From Chrysogorgia sp. JL179-B06 (lineage: Eukaryota; Cnidaria; Anthozoa; Scleralcyonacea; Chrysogorgiidae), in contig JAYKKM010000224.1 in assembly GCA_035772405.1 (NCBI GenBank), forward strand, positions 3,554,501 through 3,618,500: a stretch of 64,000 bases of DNA, given 5' to 3'. The notes under the pieces were generated by a model, which worked only from the letters and a program-made list of their open reading frames with translations, had not been told where the DNA came from and searched no databases. Position numbers and translations under genes: made by a program. This document shows, piece after piece, positions 10,900 through 23,223 of the stretch. Each line of letters begins with the position of its first letter. Position 1 is the first letter of the stretch.

Positions 10900-12500
10900 A
10901 CCTGTGAAGGAAGTGATTAACCCCTTTCAGTTAGATCAAATGATGGAACTTGACTTTTCCGAAGGAAAGAAGAATGAACAGCCAATATCACAAGATGATA
11001 AGAAGTTCTTGTCAATAATGGAACATGAAATTCGTCAGAGAGATGACGGCCATTACCAAATGCCTTTGCTCTTTCGTGAAGAATCCTTAAGAATGCCTAA
11101 CAACAAATCGCTCGCATCATGCACGTCGATTGGATAAGCTAAAGGTTCGCCTCGAGAACGACGAACAGTATCGCAACCTCCACTTTGGCTTTATGAACGA
11201 CCTTATTAAAAAGGGTTACGCCGAAAGAAGTACCAGAAGAGGAACGTACCAACGAGAACGGTCGGGTATGGTACATTCTTCACCACGGCGTGTTTCATCC
11301 AAAGAAAGCCGACAAGATACGTGTAGTGTTTTGATTGCAGCGCTAACTACAAGGTCCCGATCTTACCAACCGACTCGTGGGTGTTTTGTGCAGATTCAGG
11401 CAGAATCCGGATCGGCGTTCATGTGCGACGTGCAAGCTATGTTCCATCAATTCAAGGTCGACACAGCTCATCGAGATTTTCTGGGGTTCCTCTGGTGGGA
11501 GAGCAAAGATACAACGAAACCTCCGGTGGAACACAGAATGACCGTCCATCATCTGTTCGGCGCAGGATCCTCCCCCGGGTGCGCGAATTACGGGCTGAAG
11601 AAAATAGCCAACGATCACGAAGAAGAATTTGGAACGGAAGGAGCGAACTTTATCCGAGATGACTTTTACGTCGATGACGGACTAAAGTCAGTCATTTTCC
11701 AGTGTCCGGCGCCATTTCGCTGTTTCAGCAGACCAAGGAGATATGTGCCCGAGGAGGATTACGACTTCATAAGTTCGTTTCAAACTCGAAAGAAGTAATT
11801 GCAACGATTCCTCTTGAAGACAGAACACCTGGGCTCAAGGACCTCAACCTTCATAACGACCGCCTTCCGATGGAAAGAGCACTAGGAGTTTCACTGGTGT
11901 ATAGGAATCCGACGCCCTTTCAGTTGCGAATAACTTTGCAAGATAAGCCTTTGACTCGACGAGGAATTCTCTCAACTATCAGTTCAATATACGATCCCTT
12001 GGGATTTATGGCCCCTCTCCTTCTAACTGGAAAACAAATCCTCCAAGAGCTATGTCGTGATAAAACCGATTGGGATGATCCAGTGCCCGAGGCGATCCAA
12101 CGTGGATGGGAGAAATGGAGAAACGATCTCCTCCTTCTCAACGACTTGAAGGTCAAGAGATGTTTGAAACCAGATAACTTCCGAAGAATTGAAAGCCATC
12201 GAACTGCACCATTTCTCCGATGCCAGTACAACCGGATACGGACACTGTTCCTACCTACGTTTGGTCAACCAACAAGATGAAGTTCACTGAGCATTTGTTT
12301 TTGGAAAGTCTCGCGTTTCCCCATTGAAGACCGTTACGATTCCACGCCTGGAATTGACAGCAGCCTTGGTGTCAGTGAAGGTTAGCACTATGCTACACAA
12401 GGAGCTCGAGTACGACAAGATCGTCGACGTGTTTCTGGACAGATAGCAAGGTAGTACTCGGCTACATCAACAACGAGGGCACGCCGATTCCACATATTCG
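10900..12500 (+). pseudogene. BEL/Pao reverse transcriptase and RNase H region
   Basis: The region starts with a connector (SQDDKKFLSIME) and continues into reverse-transcriptase palm sequence. The catalytic YVDD motif is at 11667-11678, inside DDFYVDDGLKS. Thumb/connection sequence follows (SSIYDPLGFMAPLLLTGK at about 11980-12033), then RNase H-like sequence around 12340-12480. Frames change near 11135, 11260, 11330, 11700, 12210 and 12440. No continuous product is possible. Confidence 0.8.
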
Positions 12501-14130
12501 TCCGCTAATAGAGTGCAACAGATTCGAGATAATACCTCCACCAGCCAATGGAGATACGTCGAGAGCGAAGAAAATCCTGCAGACGAAGCATCAAGAGGTG
12601 TGAGTGCTCACGAATTGATCCACAACCATCGATGGCTTACAGGCCCTGCGTTCCTTTGGGAGTCTGAAATCAACCAAGCGAATGTCGAAGATCAACCACT
12701 CTCCACAGAGGATCCCGAAGTCAAAAAAGTGCAATCTCTTGTCACCCAAATATCCGATGCGAAATTACCAAGTATTCTGAAACATCTTGAATACTTGAGC
12801 ATTTTAAGAATACTTAGCATGAAGAGCTAAGCATTTTACGCTCATTCCAAAACCCTCTTACGAACAGACTTCGTGCTAGGAAAAGCAAGGCCTCAATGAA
12901 GAAAACAAGTTGTCTATACCGACTGAACCCGTTCCTTGACAGCGAAGGTGTTCTCCGAGTCGGTGGCCGCATCAAACGCGCCAGTATTCCTTATCACGTC
13001 AAACATCCATGCAGTTATTATGATGCCAAGAAAGGGACACGTATCATCGCTGGTTATACGACATTATCACCAATGAATAAGCCATCAAGGACGTAGGGAT
13101 GACCTTGAACGAAATCCGATCGAACGGCTTCTGGATTATTGGTGGAAGTTCCGCTCGTCACATTGCCGAGTGCCGACTGTGTCCTTTGCCAAAAGCTTCG
13201 TGGCACTGTCCAAGAATAAAAAATGGCCGATCTCCCTACGACAGGCTGGAACCGGCGCCCCTTTTCACGTTCTGCGGCGTGGATTATTTTGGTCCTTGGC
13301 GTATCAAGGAAAGACGGAAAGAACTTAAACGATACGGAGTTCTATTTACGTGTCTAGCCTCCCGCGCAATCCACTTGGAAACAGCGAAAACACTGGAAAG
13401 GGATTCCTTTATCAATGCACTTCGTCGTTTTCTCGCCAGGCGTGGTCCTGTTAGACAACTGAGATCAGAACCAAGGAACAAACCTTGTCGGCGCCCACCG
13501 AGAACTGAAGGAAGCCTTGACTGAGATGAATAATGGCAAAGTACGATAATTCCTGTTGGAGAAAGAGTGCGACTGGTTCGAATTTCAGATGAACACCCCT
13601 ACGGCGAGCCACGCAGGTGGGGTGTGGGAACGGCAGATAAGAACGGTGCGAAATGTTCTTAATGCTCTGCTAGACCAAACCGGAATGCAATTAGACGAAG
13701 AATCACTCAGAACATTCATGTGCGAGGCGGAAGCCATAGTGAATAGCAGACCACTTACTGTCGATCATCTCAACTCACCTGATACAATGGAACCACCTAC
13801 TGACCATGAAGTCACGATTCCTGCTGGCACCAGGAGAGTTCCAACGAGCAGAATGTATACCTTGTAAAGAGATGGCGACGAGTTCAGTATCTTGTAAACC
13901 AGTTCTGGTTACGCTGGAGAAAGGAATTTCTTTGCTCGTTACAAGAAAGGCAGAAATGGGTGAACCCTCGTAGGAATATGCGTGCAGGCGACATCGTGCT
14001 GATGAAAGAGGATCACCCCTCGTAGCGACAGAGATGACAGGACCAGAAATCACAGCAGACGACGATGTAACAACCGTGGTAGGAGTTGAAGAAACCGCCG
14101 AGATGGAGGGAAGAGACTAATATCTTCTAG
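12500..14130 (+). pseudogene. BEL/Pao integrase and C-terminal (DUF5641-like) region
   Basis: After an H2C2-type region (LRVGGRIKRA at 12957-12986), the DDE integrase core begins near 13250, with the first Asp in CGVDYFGPW (13273-13299). The second Asp region near 13459 is shifted out of frame. The E-containing segment [12 protein letters not shown] is at about 13608-13643. A DUF5641-like tail (QFWLRWRKEFLCSLQER) spans about 13900-13953. The last frame stops around 14145. The copy is inactive. Confidence 0.8.
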
Positions 14131-14139
14131 TGAAAAAGA

Positions 14140-14470
14140 CGACTGAATGTTCCGTATAGACGAAGCATGAACTCGAAGACAAACGAAAACGCATAATATG
14201 TTATATATATAAAGATGGGTACTGATCCCCGAGGTAATACACCCGACCGGGTTAACCCGAAACAGCGTACACCTTTTAGACGTTAACTTCCTTTATTATT
14301 AATAATAAATACATATAAAAAAGATATTTGTACATTTTATTTGCTTTCTACGGATTATTTTATAAAAGAAATAAAAGAAAACATTTCTATCCGTGTTCCC
14401 ATACCGTTATAGAAACACTCGTGGAAGTTTGGGAGAACTCGAAATCGCGTGGAAACACTCGCCCTACGGG
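14140..14470. other. Non-coding stretch after the retroelement
   Basis: Contains 'ttattttataaaagaaata' at 14354-14373, which also occurs at 22567-22585 beside the satellite-ended transposon, and 'aaacactcg' words (14412 and 14454) shared with 22666. No gene is recognised. Confidence 0.4.
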
Positions 14471-14477
14471 CTAGATC

Positions 14478-15014
<537 letters not shown>

Positions 15015-15439
15015 AGCTTGGAAATATAAAGTAAACCAAACGCAGACAATTGTTGACTTCAATTCCCATTTACTTGACGTAAAACTAGATAAATGACAAA
15101 GGCAAAGCCTATATCACATGACGTTATAAACATAAAGTGAACGTAAACGTATTGTGGAAATACACAAAGGAAATACAGATGTAAATTTGATTCTCTTACC
15201 GAATTTCCCTTCTTAGTGTTGCTACCATACAAACATATATACGAAACCAAGCTTGATTCTCAATATTATCTCTTCTATATCCTTGACTATACTCTCCTTT
15301 CCCGCCCTTTGGTCGTGTTCGCATTAAGGAGACTGGGACTTAGTAACCGTGGCTCCCCTAAATTGTTCAAAACAATTAACATCAAACTAAAACAATTTGT
15401 TAATCGACAGTTTAAAGTTAAATTCTTTGGCTCCTTGTC

Positions 15440-15690
15440 GGGGATTTACTGATCTGGAATACTAGCGTTTTCGGCTCTCAGGAGCAGCTCTTTTGTTGAG
15501 TAAGGGTCGCTTAAGGTCAACTTAACTCTTCTCATGAACCCATCTTCATCAGTGTACGTCTGTTCAACGCGAGCCTTTCGCCAACTAGACGTTAAACGTT
15601 CAATAAACGTTCGCCTTCTCAGATAAAGGCGTAAAACTGTAGGTCCACGGCTCTTCGGCGGAACAACCGTTAGCCTTCTCGGAAAGTACG
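15440..15690 (-). pseudogene. BEL/Pao C-terminal fragment (DUF5641-like)
   Basis: On the minus strand a frame ends at a stop near 15450 and includes WRKARVEQTYTDEDGFMRR and then VKLTLSDP. This resembles the tail of BEL/Pao polyproteins, where a 'GRV..DG..R.V.V' core precedes the terminal 'RP..KL' region. It is opposite in orientation to the larger BEL remnant and so belongs to a different copy. The N-terminal continuation is shifted. Confidence 0.4.
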
Positions 15691-15699
15691 TTAAGTCGT

Positions 15700-17436
15700 A
15701 CGTCCCCCTCTAATTCGGGTTTGGCAGCCTAGTCGTGAAGGACATGACACACACGTGCGGCCGGTATTTGCACGAAGCTTCCTTAATCGGGTTGCTGAGG
15801 GCGGATCGAGATCATACAAAACAAAGAAACCTGTTGCTAGGCGGGGGTTAGGATTATTTAGGGTTACGATAAAAGTTATTTCGGGTTAGCCAATTTTTGA
15901 AATTTTTTTCAATCTTTGTCGCTCGATCTGTACTGAAACACAGCGGGTTGGATAATTTTACCGTAATATAAGTGTTTATTAATATTACTGCAATTATATA
16001 ATTTAATACGATTAGCAAGCTGCGACTTCTGACTTCTCTCAACTCAATTTTATGGCTGGAAACTCAACGAAAGTCTTTGTTCAATCTTTTTTCGACTTTT
16101 ATGCAAATTTGTGCACGGTGACGGTTACTGAACATATTGGTTTTTTTTTGGTATGATGAAGCAATCATTCAATGGCAATGTACGTTTGAGTTTAATCGTT
16201 CAACCTGCTGATTATCTAATAAATCTAAAACAATGGGTTTGTGCACGGTGAAGTACCGTCCAACATTAAATCGCAGCTCATTTGTTTAACAATGTTAACC
16301 CGCTTTGAAGTTTGCCGAGTTTGGCCACCAAATCCTGATTGACTATGACAGCTAATCCGACCTGTCGGGCATATCCATGTTGGTGGGACCGCTAATTAGG
16401 GATTAACTCAGACGGTAAAAAGATATAGGACAATATGCCAATTTGGAAATCAAAATAACCTTAGGCCCGTTTCAAACGTCGAACTTCTCATGTGCCGAAT
16501 CTAATGCAAATGATCTTGAACTAAGGGTTTAAACCAGCCATAATTTGACGTTACGCTGGCTTAAAAGGTTTTTGAACGTAACTTTAAAAGTTATATAGCA
16601 GCAACCTGAAAACACCCATCACGTCCTAGCGTAGTAATAAACCGTTATTTGAACGGAGGGTGTATAGCAGACGTACAATTGGTAGAACGTGCTATTGGTA
16701 GAGCCAATAGTATTTTAAAGTCGTTACGATATTTCACTGGAAGCTAGACAGTGGAGAGAATATAAATGGAAAAACTTGCTCTCCCAAAGAGTATATTATG
16801 CACACCCGCACGGGAGCTCATACTTTTAAATATACACGCAAGCTATTTATACACCACAAACACAATACTTTCTATTGCATGTGGGTCAAAAAGGTCAAAA
16901 ATGGCCTAAAATTGTATATGTGTGTTCTTTAGCCGACTTACAACGATGATGAAAAAATCAGGCGAAAATATAAAATTGATCGATGCGAAAAAATATCGGC
17001 CATTGTATCGTTAAAGTGCCTATAACGTCTGTGGGGATTCAACATATTTGTAATCTATGGATTCTCTTGAGATAAATTGTAATATATATTGTCAGCTGAA
17101 AATTTCATCTTCATAGACTTTTTTGCTGTTAAAGTTGACGGAAATACACTTTAAACGAGCGCTGCACAATGCCTTCAGACTTCAGTGCCTGATTAAGATT
17201 CTTCAGTGCAGAAATAAATGCATTAAAAATGCTGAAGGTAACCCTTATACCATAACGTAAACCTCTCGTATGAGGGGGGTAAGGAGGGAGCAGAAGGGGG
17301 TTCATTTTTCTCAATGACCATTTTTACTTTGTTAAACTGTTTATTTACATTGATTATTTTCAATTCAACATTTAATAAACTGCTTTTGCTTTGACGCTTT
17401 TTCTTCGATTATTTTCGATTTATCTGTTATTACTGC
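15700..17436. other. Repeat-derived non-coding stretch
   Basis: No gene is recognised. Pieces recur elsewhere: 'taggcgggggttaggat' (15839-15855) at 38208, 'tttgtgcacggtgaagtacc' (16239-16258) at 52078 with changes, and 'cgtttcaaacgtcgaacttctcatg' (16469-16493) near 5955 in complement. AT content is high throughout. Confidence 0.4.
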
Positions 17437-17440
17437 TTAA

Positions 17441-17836
17441 CTCTTTCCTGTCCGGCTGAAAAACATCCAAAATTGAACTACTGTACCTCTTTGTTCTATT
17501 GATATCTCGGGAAATATCCATAACTGTTGCGAAATCTATACCTTTTCTGAAAGTCCAATAAACCGGCTGTTACCAATGCTTTTGAATTTTCCGAACAAGA
17601 TCAGACACATCATGGTAATATAAAATTAAGCATTAATTATCATAAATCAGGTTGAAAAACTTCCATTTTTCTAGAAAATGCCATCTTGCACGCCCGCCGT
17701 AGCATCATGAAAATTCAAAATGCCACCAATCGCAGAGTGTGTTTATTGAAATCAAATCAAACTTGGCATGTGAGTGGATCTCATGTGCCTGCGTGGTGAC
17801 CGTGTTTTTCGATTGACAACTTCGGACAGGAAAGAG
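17441..17836. mobile_element. piggyBac-type MITE, TTAA target duplication
   Basis: Ends CTCTTTCCTGTCCGG and TCGGACAGGAAAGAG are inverted and flanked on both sides by TTAA (17437-17440 and 17837-17840), the target of piggyBac-type transposases. There is no coding capacity. A partial relative in the opposite orientation lies at about 51395-51493, also ending in TTAA. Confidence 0.85.
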
Positions 17837-18060
17837 TTAAAGTGGGAAACTTTTAGAAACAAGTTGGGCTAGAAAATTCGTTACGCAGAACGAAATTTAA
17901 TGTAAACACTATTGTCAGCGGTCTCACACGTATAAATAAGTGAGAATCACATTAGCATTCACTTCGGTGCAACTGCGAGCCCAGACTACACACCTCTATT
18001 TGCAGCTCTCAACTGATCGTTTATATACATGTCTCAACCAGAAACTCAGCGACCCATCAC

Positions 18061-18267
18061 TTAACCATTGATGCGCATTGCACGTCTCTGTATCGACTCA
18101 ATAGAGTTTGATAGATAATCTGGAAGGCTTGTATGCCACACCTGGCAACAGTATTCTAAGATTGACCTTACTAATGCATAATATATGTGTACTAGGTCTG
18201 TAGGCGGAACACCACTCTTCTTTAAGACCCTGAGAATATACAAGCGTTTAGATGCCTTGCCCATCAT
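18061..18267 (-). pseudogene. Non-LTR retrotransposon (LINE) RT C-terminal fragment
   Basis: A 68-residue frame reads ASKRLYILRVLKKSGV, then DLVHIYYALVRSILEYC and QVWHTSLPDYL. This matches the region downstream of the palm in jockey/CR1-like reverse transcriptases, where the 'ILEY..PVWH' pattern is characteristic. It is 5'-truncated and stops just before the usual C-terminus. No endonuclease or catalytic motif remains. Confidence 0.8.
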
Positions 18268-18282
18268 AATATCATATCATTA

Positions 18283-19010
18283 ACAGAATAGTCCTGTATT
18301 TGAACTTATTTACTGCCCACAATCATATTATTGCAGGTTTAAAGGTCAACTAAACCTTTTGAGGTTCTATTTTCCTCTGAAAGAGATATCATCTAACTTT
18401 GTAAAAGTGAAGAAAAAAATGAATTTCATGATATAGCGCAGGATTTATTGAGGAGTATTTCTTCGGATCTCTTGTTGCACGACCGCGTTTTGAGAAGAAT
18501 GGCACTATTACCGGTATGACGTCATAGTGTCATACTGGTAATAGGTTTATGGAACAAAATAATATTCCAGTGCTTGATATTTGGTTTCTCACTTATCACT
18601 AACCCAAGAGTAAACAGTATTCCAAACTTCACTGAAATAAAACCAAAATATACAGTATTTTCTCGCCGTATGACATCATTATGACATCACATACCGTAGT
18701 ACCAGGCTTTCTTCCAACGCGGTCGTTGTTCAACTAAGTTCAGCAAAAGGGCTGAAAACTCGATCCTTAACAGATCATAAAAGCAGAATCGAGTAACCAA
18801 TTTCAATTATTTCTTCGGTTTTGAATTGAACTTTTCGAATTCTAACGAAAAATAGAATAACCTCAAAAGGTTTAGTTGACCTTTAACAGAATAGTCCTGT
18901 ATATGAACTATTTGCTGCCCACCCCCACCATCATATATTATTACAGGTTAACAGAACAGTCCTGCATTTTGAACTATTTTGCTGCCCACAATTATTGTGT
19001 GTTACTTAAA
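18283..19010. repeat. ~60-bp tandem repeat, split by a TTAA-flanked insertion
   Basis: The unit 'taacagaatagtcctgta..tgaactatttgctgcccacaatc..attattacagg' occurs at 18283-18340 and again, twice, at 18884-19000. The intervening 540 bp is a separate element, so the array predates that insertion. Confidence 0.7.
18343..18882. mobile_element. 540-bp inverted-repeat element with TTAA duplication
   Basis: Ends AGGTCAACTAAACCTTTTGA and TCAAAAGGTTTAGTTGACCT are perfect complements. TTAA flanks both sides (18339-18342 and 18883-18886). Contains two 'atgacgtcat'-like palindromic words but no coding frame. A TTAA-target family (piggyBac or Kolobok-like) is likely. Confidence 0.85.
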
Positions 19011-19860
19011 TTTAATAATACAATAATACATTTAAACATAAGTTTGATCGATTCAATAAAACATGTAAACATAGACTTGATCGAGTACACATCAGCGTAC
19101 GGTTTATGGTTATCGAGATTTGATCGAGTATCACCAGCGTACGGTTATCGAGATCGTGGACCAACTCGTTCCGAAATCGCTCGTCATATTGTAAGTATTG
19201 TGAGCGTGTTTATGATCAAGATACTTGCCAGCCACATTTCTTATAAATATTATCACAAAGGCCAAATATTTTTTTTCCGAGGCCAAACAAAAAATAAAGA
19301 AGCCAAAATCGAGTTATTTGGCCTCCAAGAGGCATGTGCATGATGCAATAATAGACTTTAGCTGGTTGCCATGTGGAAAGGTCTTAAGTCCGGAAACGCT
19401 GTTGCAATTTGATTGGCTATTAAATAAGTTCGGACAACAAACAGCCAATCAAATGGAGACACGCATGAGTCTATTGCAATTTACGGACCCGACAAATAAA
19501 AATACAGGAACGCCACCGAAACTAAGACTCGGCTACCCGAGTAATGACCCTGGTAAGCTGGTGAAATATAATATAGTTAATCAGTCGTATGTATCATGTT
19601 TTCATTCCGTATTGAGAGTGGGTTGACATTTTAATAAATTTATGTCTTTGGCGTTCTCCTCGTTGATTACATTTACATATAAACAAAACATTAATAACAT
19701 CAATATTAGATTTGTGACTCTTACATTTGGTAGTTTGAAATTAATTTAAACTGATGTGAAGTGTTAAAAGTTAATGATTCTACTTGTCCGTGTTAAATCG
19801 AACACGTCTAAAATATAACCTCTGCCGCCTAAAATATAACTTATGCCGACTGAAACTCGT
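19011..19860. other. Dispersed-repeat sequence, no gene
   Basis: Bases 19025-19190 ('cataagtttgatcgattcaat', 'catcagcgtacgg', 'cgttccgaaatcgctcgtcat') recur at 52398-52495. At 19395-19480 'gattggct' and 'agccaatc' pair. The 133-aa frame across 19225-19626 has no recognisable domain. Confidence 0.4.
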
Positions 19861-19879
19861 AAAAAGATTGGGGGGCTGT

Positions 19880-19935
19880 CCCACCCCCCCCCCCCCACAC
19901 ACACACACACACACACACAGACAGACACACACACC
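19880..19935. repeat. Poly-C followed by (CA)n microsatellite
   Basis: A run of about 14 C, then about 12 CA units, 'gacagaca' and more CA. The two antisense frames rich in V and C come from this tract. Confidence 0.9.
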
Positions 19936-21115
19936 CCGTAGCTCCGGGTCCATGAGGGCATGATTAGAACATTTGACGCGAAGTGTTTTCTCTGCACCGG
20001 ACAAGCTGATATTTTTATTACCGACAATATTTTTGAATTTGACTACCTGTAAACTTGAGTGAGGTTTCAAGTGACATGTGTTATACATATACATGCATAT
20101 ACTGACAACAACCAAGTGTTTTTTCGTCTCTATAATTTAGCTCAAGTTTTAGTTTCTGTTCTCTTGTGCCTAATAAATTAGACTGGCCATTTAATACAAG
20201 TAAAAAACAATACGAAACACCAATTGGGACCGCTCGTACTGCAGGTGGCCGTTTAATAGAGGGATAATCCACAGTAAATTATAGGGAATACTTTTGGGAC
20301 TTTGACACTTTGACTGGTAATAATAGAAAGCTGCTGAGTTAGTCTTAATTAGTAATTTGAGTGTTTATGTTAGGTTCGAGTCAAATCACACCCCTGTATC
20401 AGCGATTGATGTAATCAATACTATACAAATTTGGCAAGCTGCTGTTTAGTGCCAATAATAAAGAACTCCATCTTGTTATTGTTCACGCATTAACAGTGTG
20501 TTTTTCGTTAACATTGTTCATGCATTATTAACAGTATGTTTCATTTCAATCCATTTTCTAATATCTACATTGCTACCAAATGAAAGCATCTGACTATTGA
20601 AAGACATACAGTATATACAACTGTATGTCATCAGCATATAACACTGCACAGCTGGTAAGTGACCCTTGCTGACATATGAGCCTTGTGGGGCAACACAGAA
20701 ATATTTCAAATATGGACAACTACAAATACAATCATCTATCTCGTCTGTATATCTACGTCAATCCATACTGTGCAGAGCTTCATACCCTGCGTTTACACCT
20801 GCATCGTGCTTCATGCCAATGACGTATTCAATATTAACCAAATAAGAGGCAAGGGAGCACTTTAGCATTTTATTTTGGTTTATGCCAGAAAATTATATAT
20901 ATTCGCGAAAATTATATATATTTATTATATATAATTATTATTATATATATATATATAATGATATATAATAAAATTATACAATTATATTATAGGTATTCCA
21001 GCCCCTTAATGGTTAATAGAGAGCTTTAGATTTGACTACGAGTAAGATTACGAGCTAGATTTGTCACTTTGGCGTTAATTGCTTGCACCATCTCGTGCTT
21101 ACGTGATAAAGGATT
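19936..21115. other. Non-coding stretch
   Basis: No gene is recognised. A (TA)-rich stretch with palindromic 'tatatataattatta' words lies at 20900-20990. Confidence 0.4.
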
Positions 21116-21120
21116 GATGT

Positions 21121-22304
21121 CCAATACCGGCCATCGGACTCCGATGGACAAACTATATTTTAAACTGGTCCGATGGATCCATCGGACAATTAGGCAGTTT
21201 TCCATCAGACAGATATTTGTAATTAGTTCCACCGGACAAACTAGCATTTGTTTGGCAAACTGACGATTATGTCTCGATCAATTCCAAGCGTGACCATCCG
21301 CACCCCCGGGCGTTTGACGGGCATTTGACATTTTGGCGTCAGAGCGTTGCAAATGCCCCACCGTGGAGTAACTTAATTATACAAAATCCCCACAGTTGGG
21401 CTCTTGAATAGATGCAAATTCCCCACCCACGGGCATATAATAAAAGTTATCCAAATAAAGAGCCAAGAAGTCACAAACTTCCCTCGAAATTTTCCGAAGC
21501 AATTGTGCCATCCGCCATCTTCTGAACTCAAACGTGTCGCAGACTACATGCTGTACTAAAATAAACATGGTTAAATAGCGGTTGGCATGCGATTTTTTTG
21601 GCATTTGTTTACGTTTTAAATATGCACGTTCGTTTGGGGCTGCTACTTCGTGGACTTGTGTACCGGACACAGAATATTACATCATTGAAACTTTAGAGCA
21701 AAGGATCCGACTTCGTTTAATATGAAATGTGCAGTGTGCCAACGAATTTTGGAAATTCACTGGCAACCATATTGGCATTGCCTCAAACTTTGTGACTATG
21801 GATACGCATCTACTTTCTTTCAGCGGAGCACCGAATTCCACTTTATTTCCCCCACAAATTCCCCACCCCGTGGGAGCTGGAGAGTCGGTAAATGCCCGTC
21901 AAATGCCCGGGGGGGGGCGTGGTCACGCTTGGAATTGATCGAGACATTAGTATGAACTATTCCATCTGACAAATATTTCAGTTTGATGGAAAACTGGATT
22001 GTCCGATATGATGGATCTATCGGGTCCATTTCATGGACAAACTTACTGATATTTGTTCAGGTCACTCATGCACCCTTCACTGAACCGCCGGGATAGAGAT
22101 AGACGCGTGGGGGACACTCCCAGAGTTGCCTGCTGAGGAGGCTAAACTATTCCATCGGGAAAATATTTGTCGGACGGAAAACTAACTTGTCCGATGGATT
22201 CATCGGGTCCATCGGACAACCTGACAGTTGTTGTCATCACTTTGACAGCAATTTGTTCCATCGGACAACACTTTTTGTCCATCGGTGTTCGATGGTCGGT
22301 ATTG
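21121..22304. mobile_element. Fold-back element with GTCCGATGGA repeats, hosting a nested element
   Basis: The left end 'ccaataccggccatcgg' is matched by 'cgatggtcggtattg' at the right end. Both arms contain multiple 'gtccgatgga' and 'atcggacaa' words in both orientations, typical of a fold-back element. The left arm is about 145 bases, the right longer and itself repeated. The 677-bp element at 21270-21946 sits between the arms. Confidence 0.7.
21270..21946. mobile_element. 677-bp inverted-repeat element, TTA duplication (PIF/Harbinger-like size)
   Basis: Ends TGTCTCGATCAATTCC and GGAATTGATCGAGACA are perfect complements, extending to about 50 bases with mismatches that include 'ccccgggcatttgacgggca'. 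TTA lies directly outside both ends (21267-21269 and 21947-21949), the duplication length expected for PIF/Harbinger. Inside, two more copies of a 'attccccaccc(g)tggg' word face each other. Short open frames inside show no domain. Confidence 0.75.
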
Positions 22305-22789
22305 CACTACATATATATGACGGCCTAGTCACAAACTAGGCCGTTAGATTCATCTGGCAAATTTTTTTTTCATTTTATGCATGTTTTCCTGTCTTGTTTT
22401 TTTAAAACGCAGTACAGTTTCAAAGTTAAGCCTTTTGCCGACGTGATCATCTCACGTGAGCCAAACCTGAAAGACCGCCCTTGAGTTGACGGTTTCTGCA
22501 TGGGAGAATTGCAATGTTGATCTATAATTAATTATAATAATAACGTTTAGTGATATTTCTCGGTGGTTATTTTATAAAAGAAATACCTAATGGTTTCCCG
22601 TGTTTACTGTTTGTATAACATGATCCAAACACTTGGGTTCATGTTGCTCGACTTTCGAAAAGCTAAAAACACTCGCCCAGTGGCTCGTGTTTTCTTACGC
22701 TTTTCTCTCGCAACATTCCGCGTGTTTGGATCACGTTATTATGCCTGCCCATTTGTAGCAATATTCAATAAACACAATTCATTCAATTT

Positions 22790-23190
22790 AATAATATATT
22801 TTATTCAATTTAATATCTATATTTATTCAATTCAATATTTATATTCATTCATCAATTCAATGTCTATATTTATTTAATTCAATACCTCAAAATGTATTCA
22901 ATTCAATATCCTATATATATTCAATTCAATATCTATATTCATTCAATTCAATGTCTATATTTATTCAATTCAATACCTCAAAATGTATTCAATTCAATAT
23001 CCTATATTTTATTCAATTCAATATCTATATTTATTCAATTCAATGTCTATATTTATTCAATTCAATACCTCAAAATGTATTCAATTCAATGTCTATATTC
23101 ATTCAATTCAATACCTCAAAATTTGTTCAATTCAATATCTATATTCATTCAATTTAGTATTTATATTCATTCAATTCAAATTCATTCAAT
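22790..23190. repeat. 22-bp satellite array, left transposon end
   Basis: About 18 units of 'ATTCATTCAATTCAATATCTAT' type, with 'acctcaaaatgt' variants at intervals that create a higher-order pattern of three to four units. Followed by 'ggggactgggtatgagctcgg' directly upstream of the integrase start. Confidence 0.85.
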
Positions 23191-23223
23191 AATGGGGACT
23201 GGGTATGAGCTCGGTTAAACAAA

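Larger units (their letters stand above)
8602..14130 (+). mobile_element. Decayed BEL/Pao retrotransposon internal region
   Basis: Gag, protease, reverse transcriptase, RNase H and integrase regions follow in BEL/Pao order over 5.5 kb. Every domain is broken by frameshifts, so the copy is dead. An insertion (9958-10130) interrupts Gag. A purine-rich tract (gatggagggaagagac) at 14103-14118 fits a polypurine tract. I found no matching direct repeats upstream of 8602 and downstream of 14118, so LTRs are missing or unrecognisable. Repeat (tttag)n lies just before, at 8518-8540. The flanks carry an inverted repeat pair instead of LTRs. Confidence 0.85.

Noticed and set aside
8281..14400. Long terminal repeats for the BEL/Pao element
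   Set aside because: No direct repeat found between 8280-8600 and 14119-14400; the flanking repeat pair is inverted.
19225..19626. 133-aa frame
   Set aside because: No domain, and it overlaps a dispersed non-coding repeat related to 52.4 kb.
21377..21955. Open frames inside the 677-bp inverted-repeat element
   Set aside because: Frames of similar length in several phases, no motif; the inverted repeat itself creates matching frames.
22790..23190. Possible CRISPR array
   Set aside because: Units are contiguous with no unique spacers, and the genome is eukaryotic.
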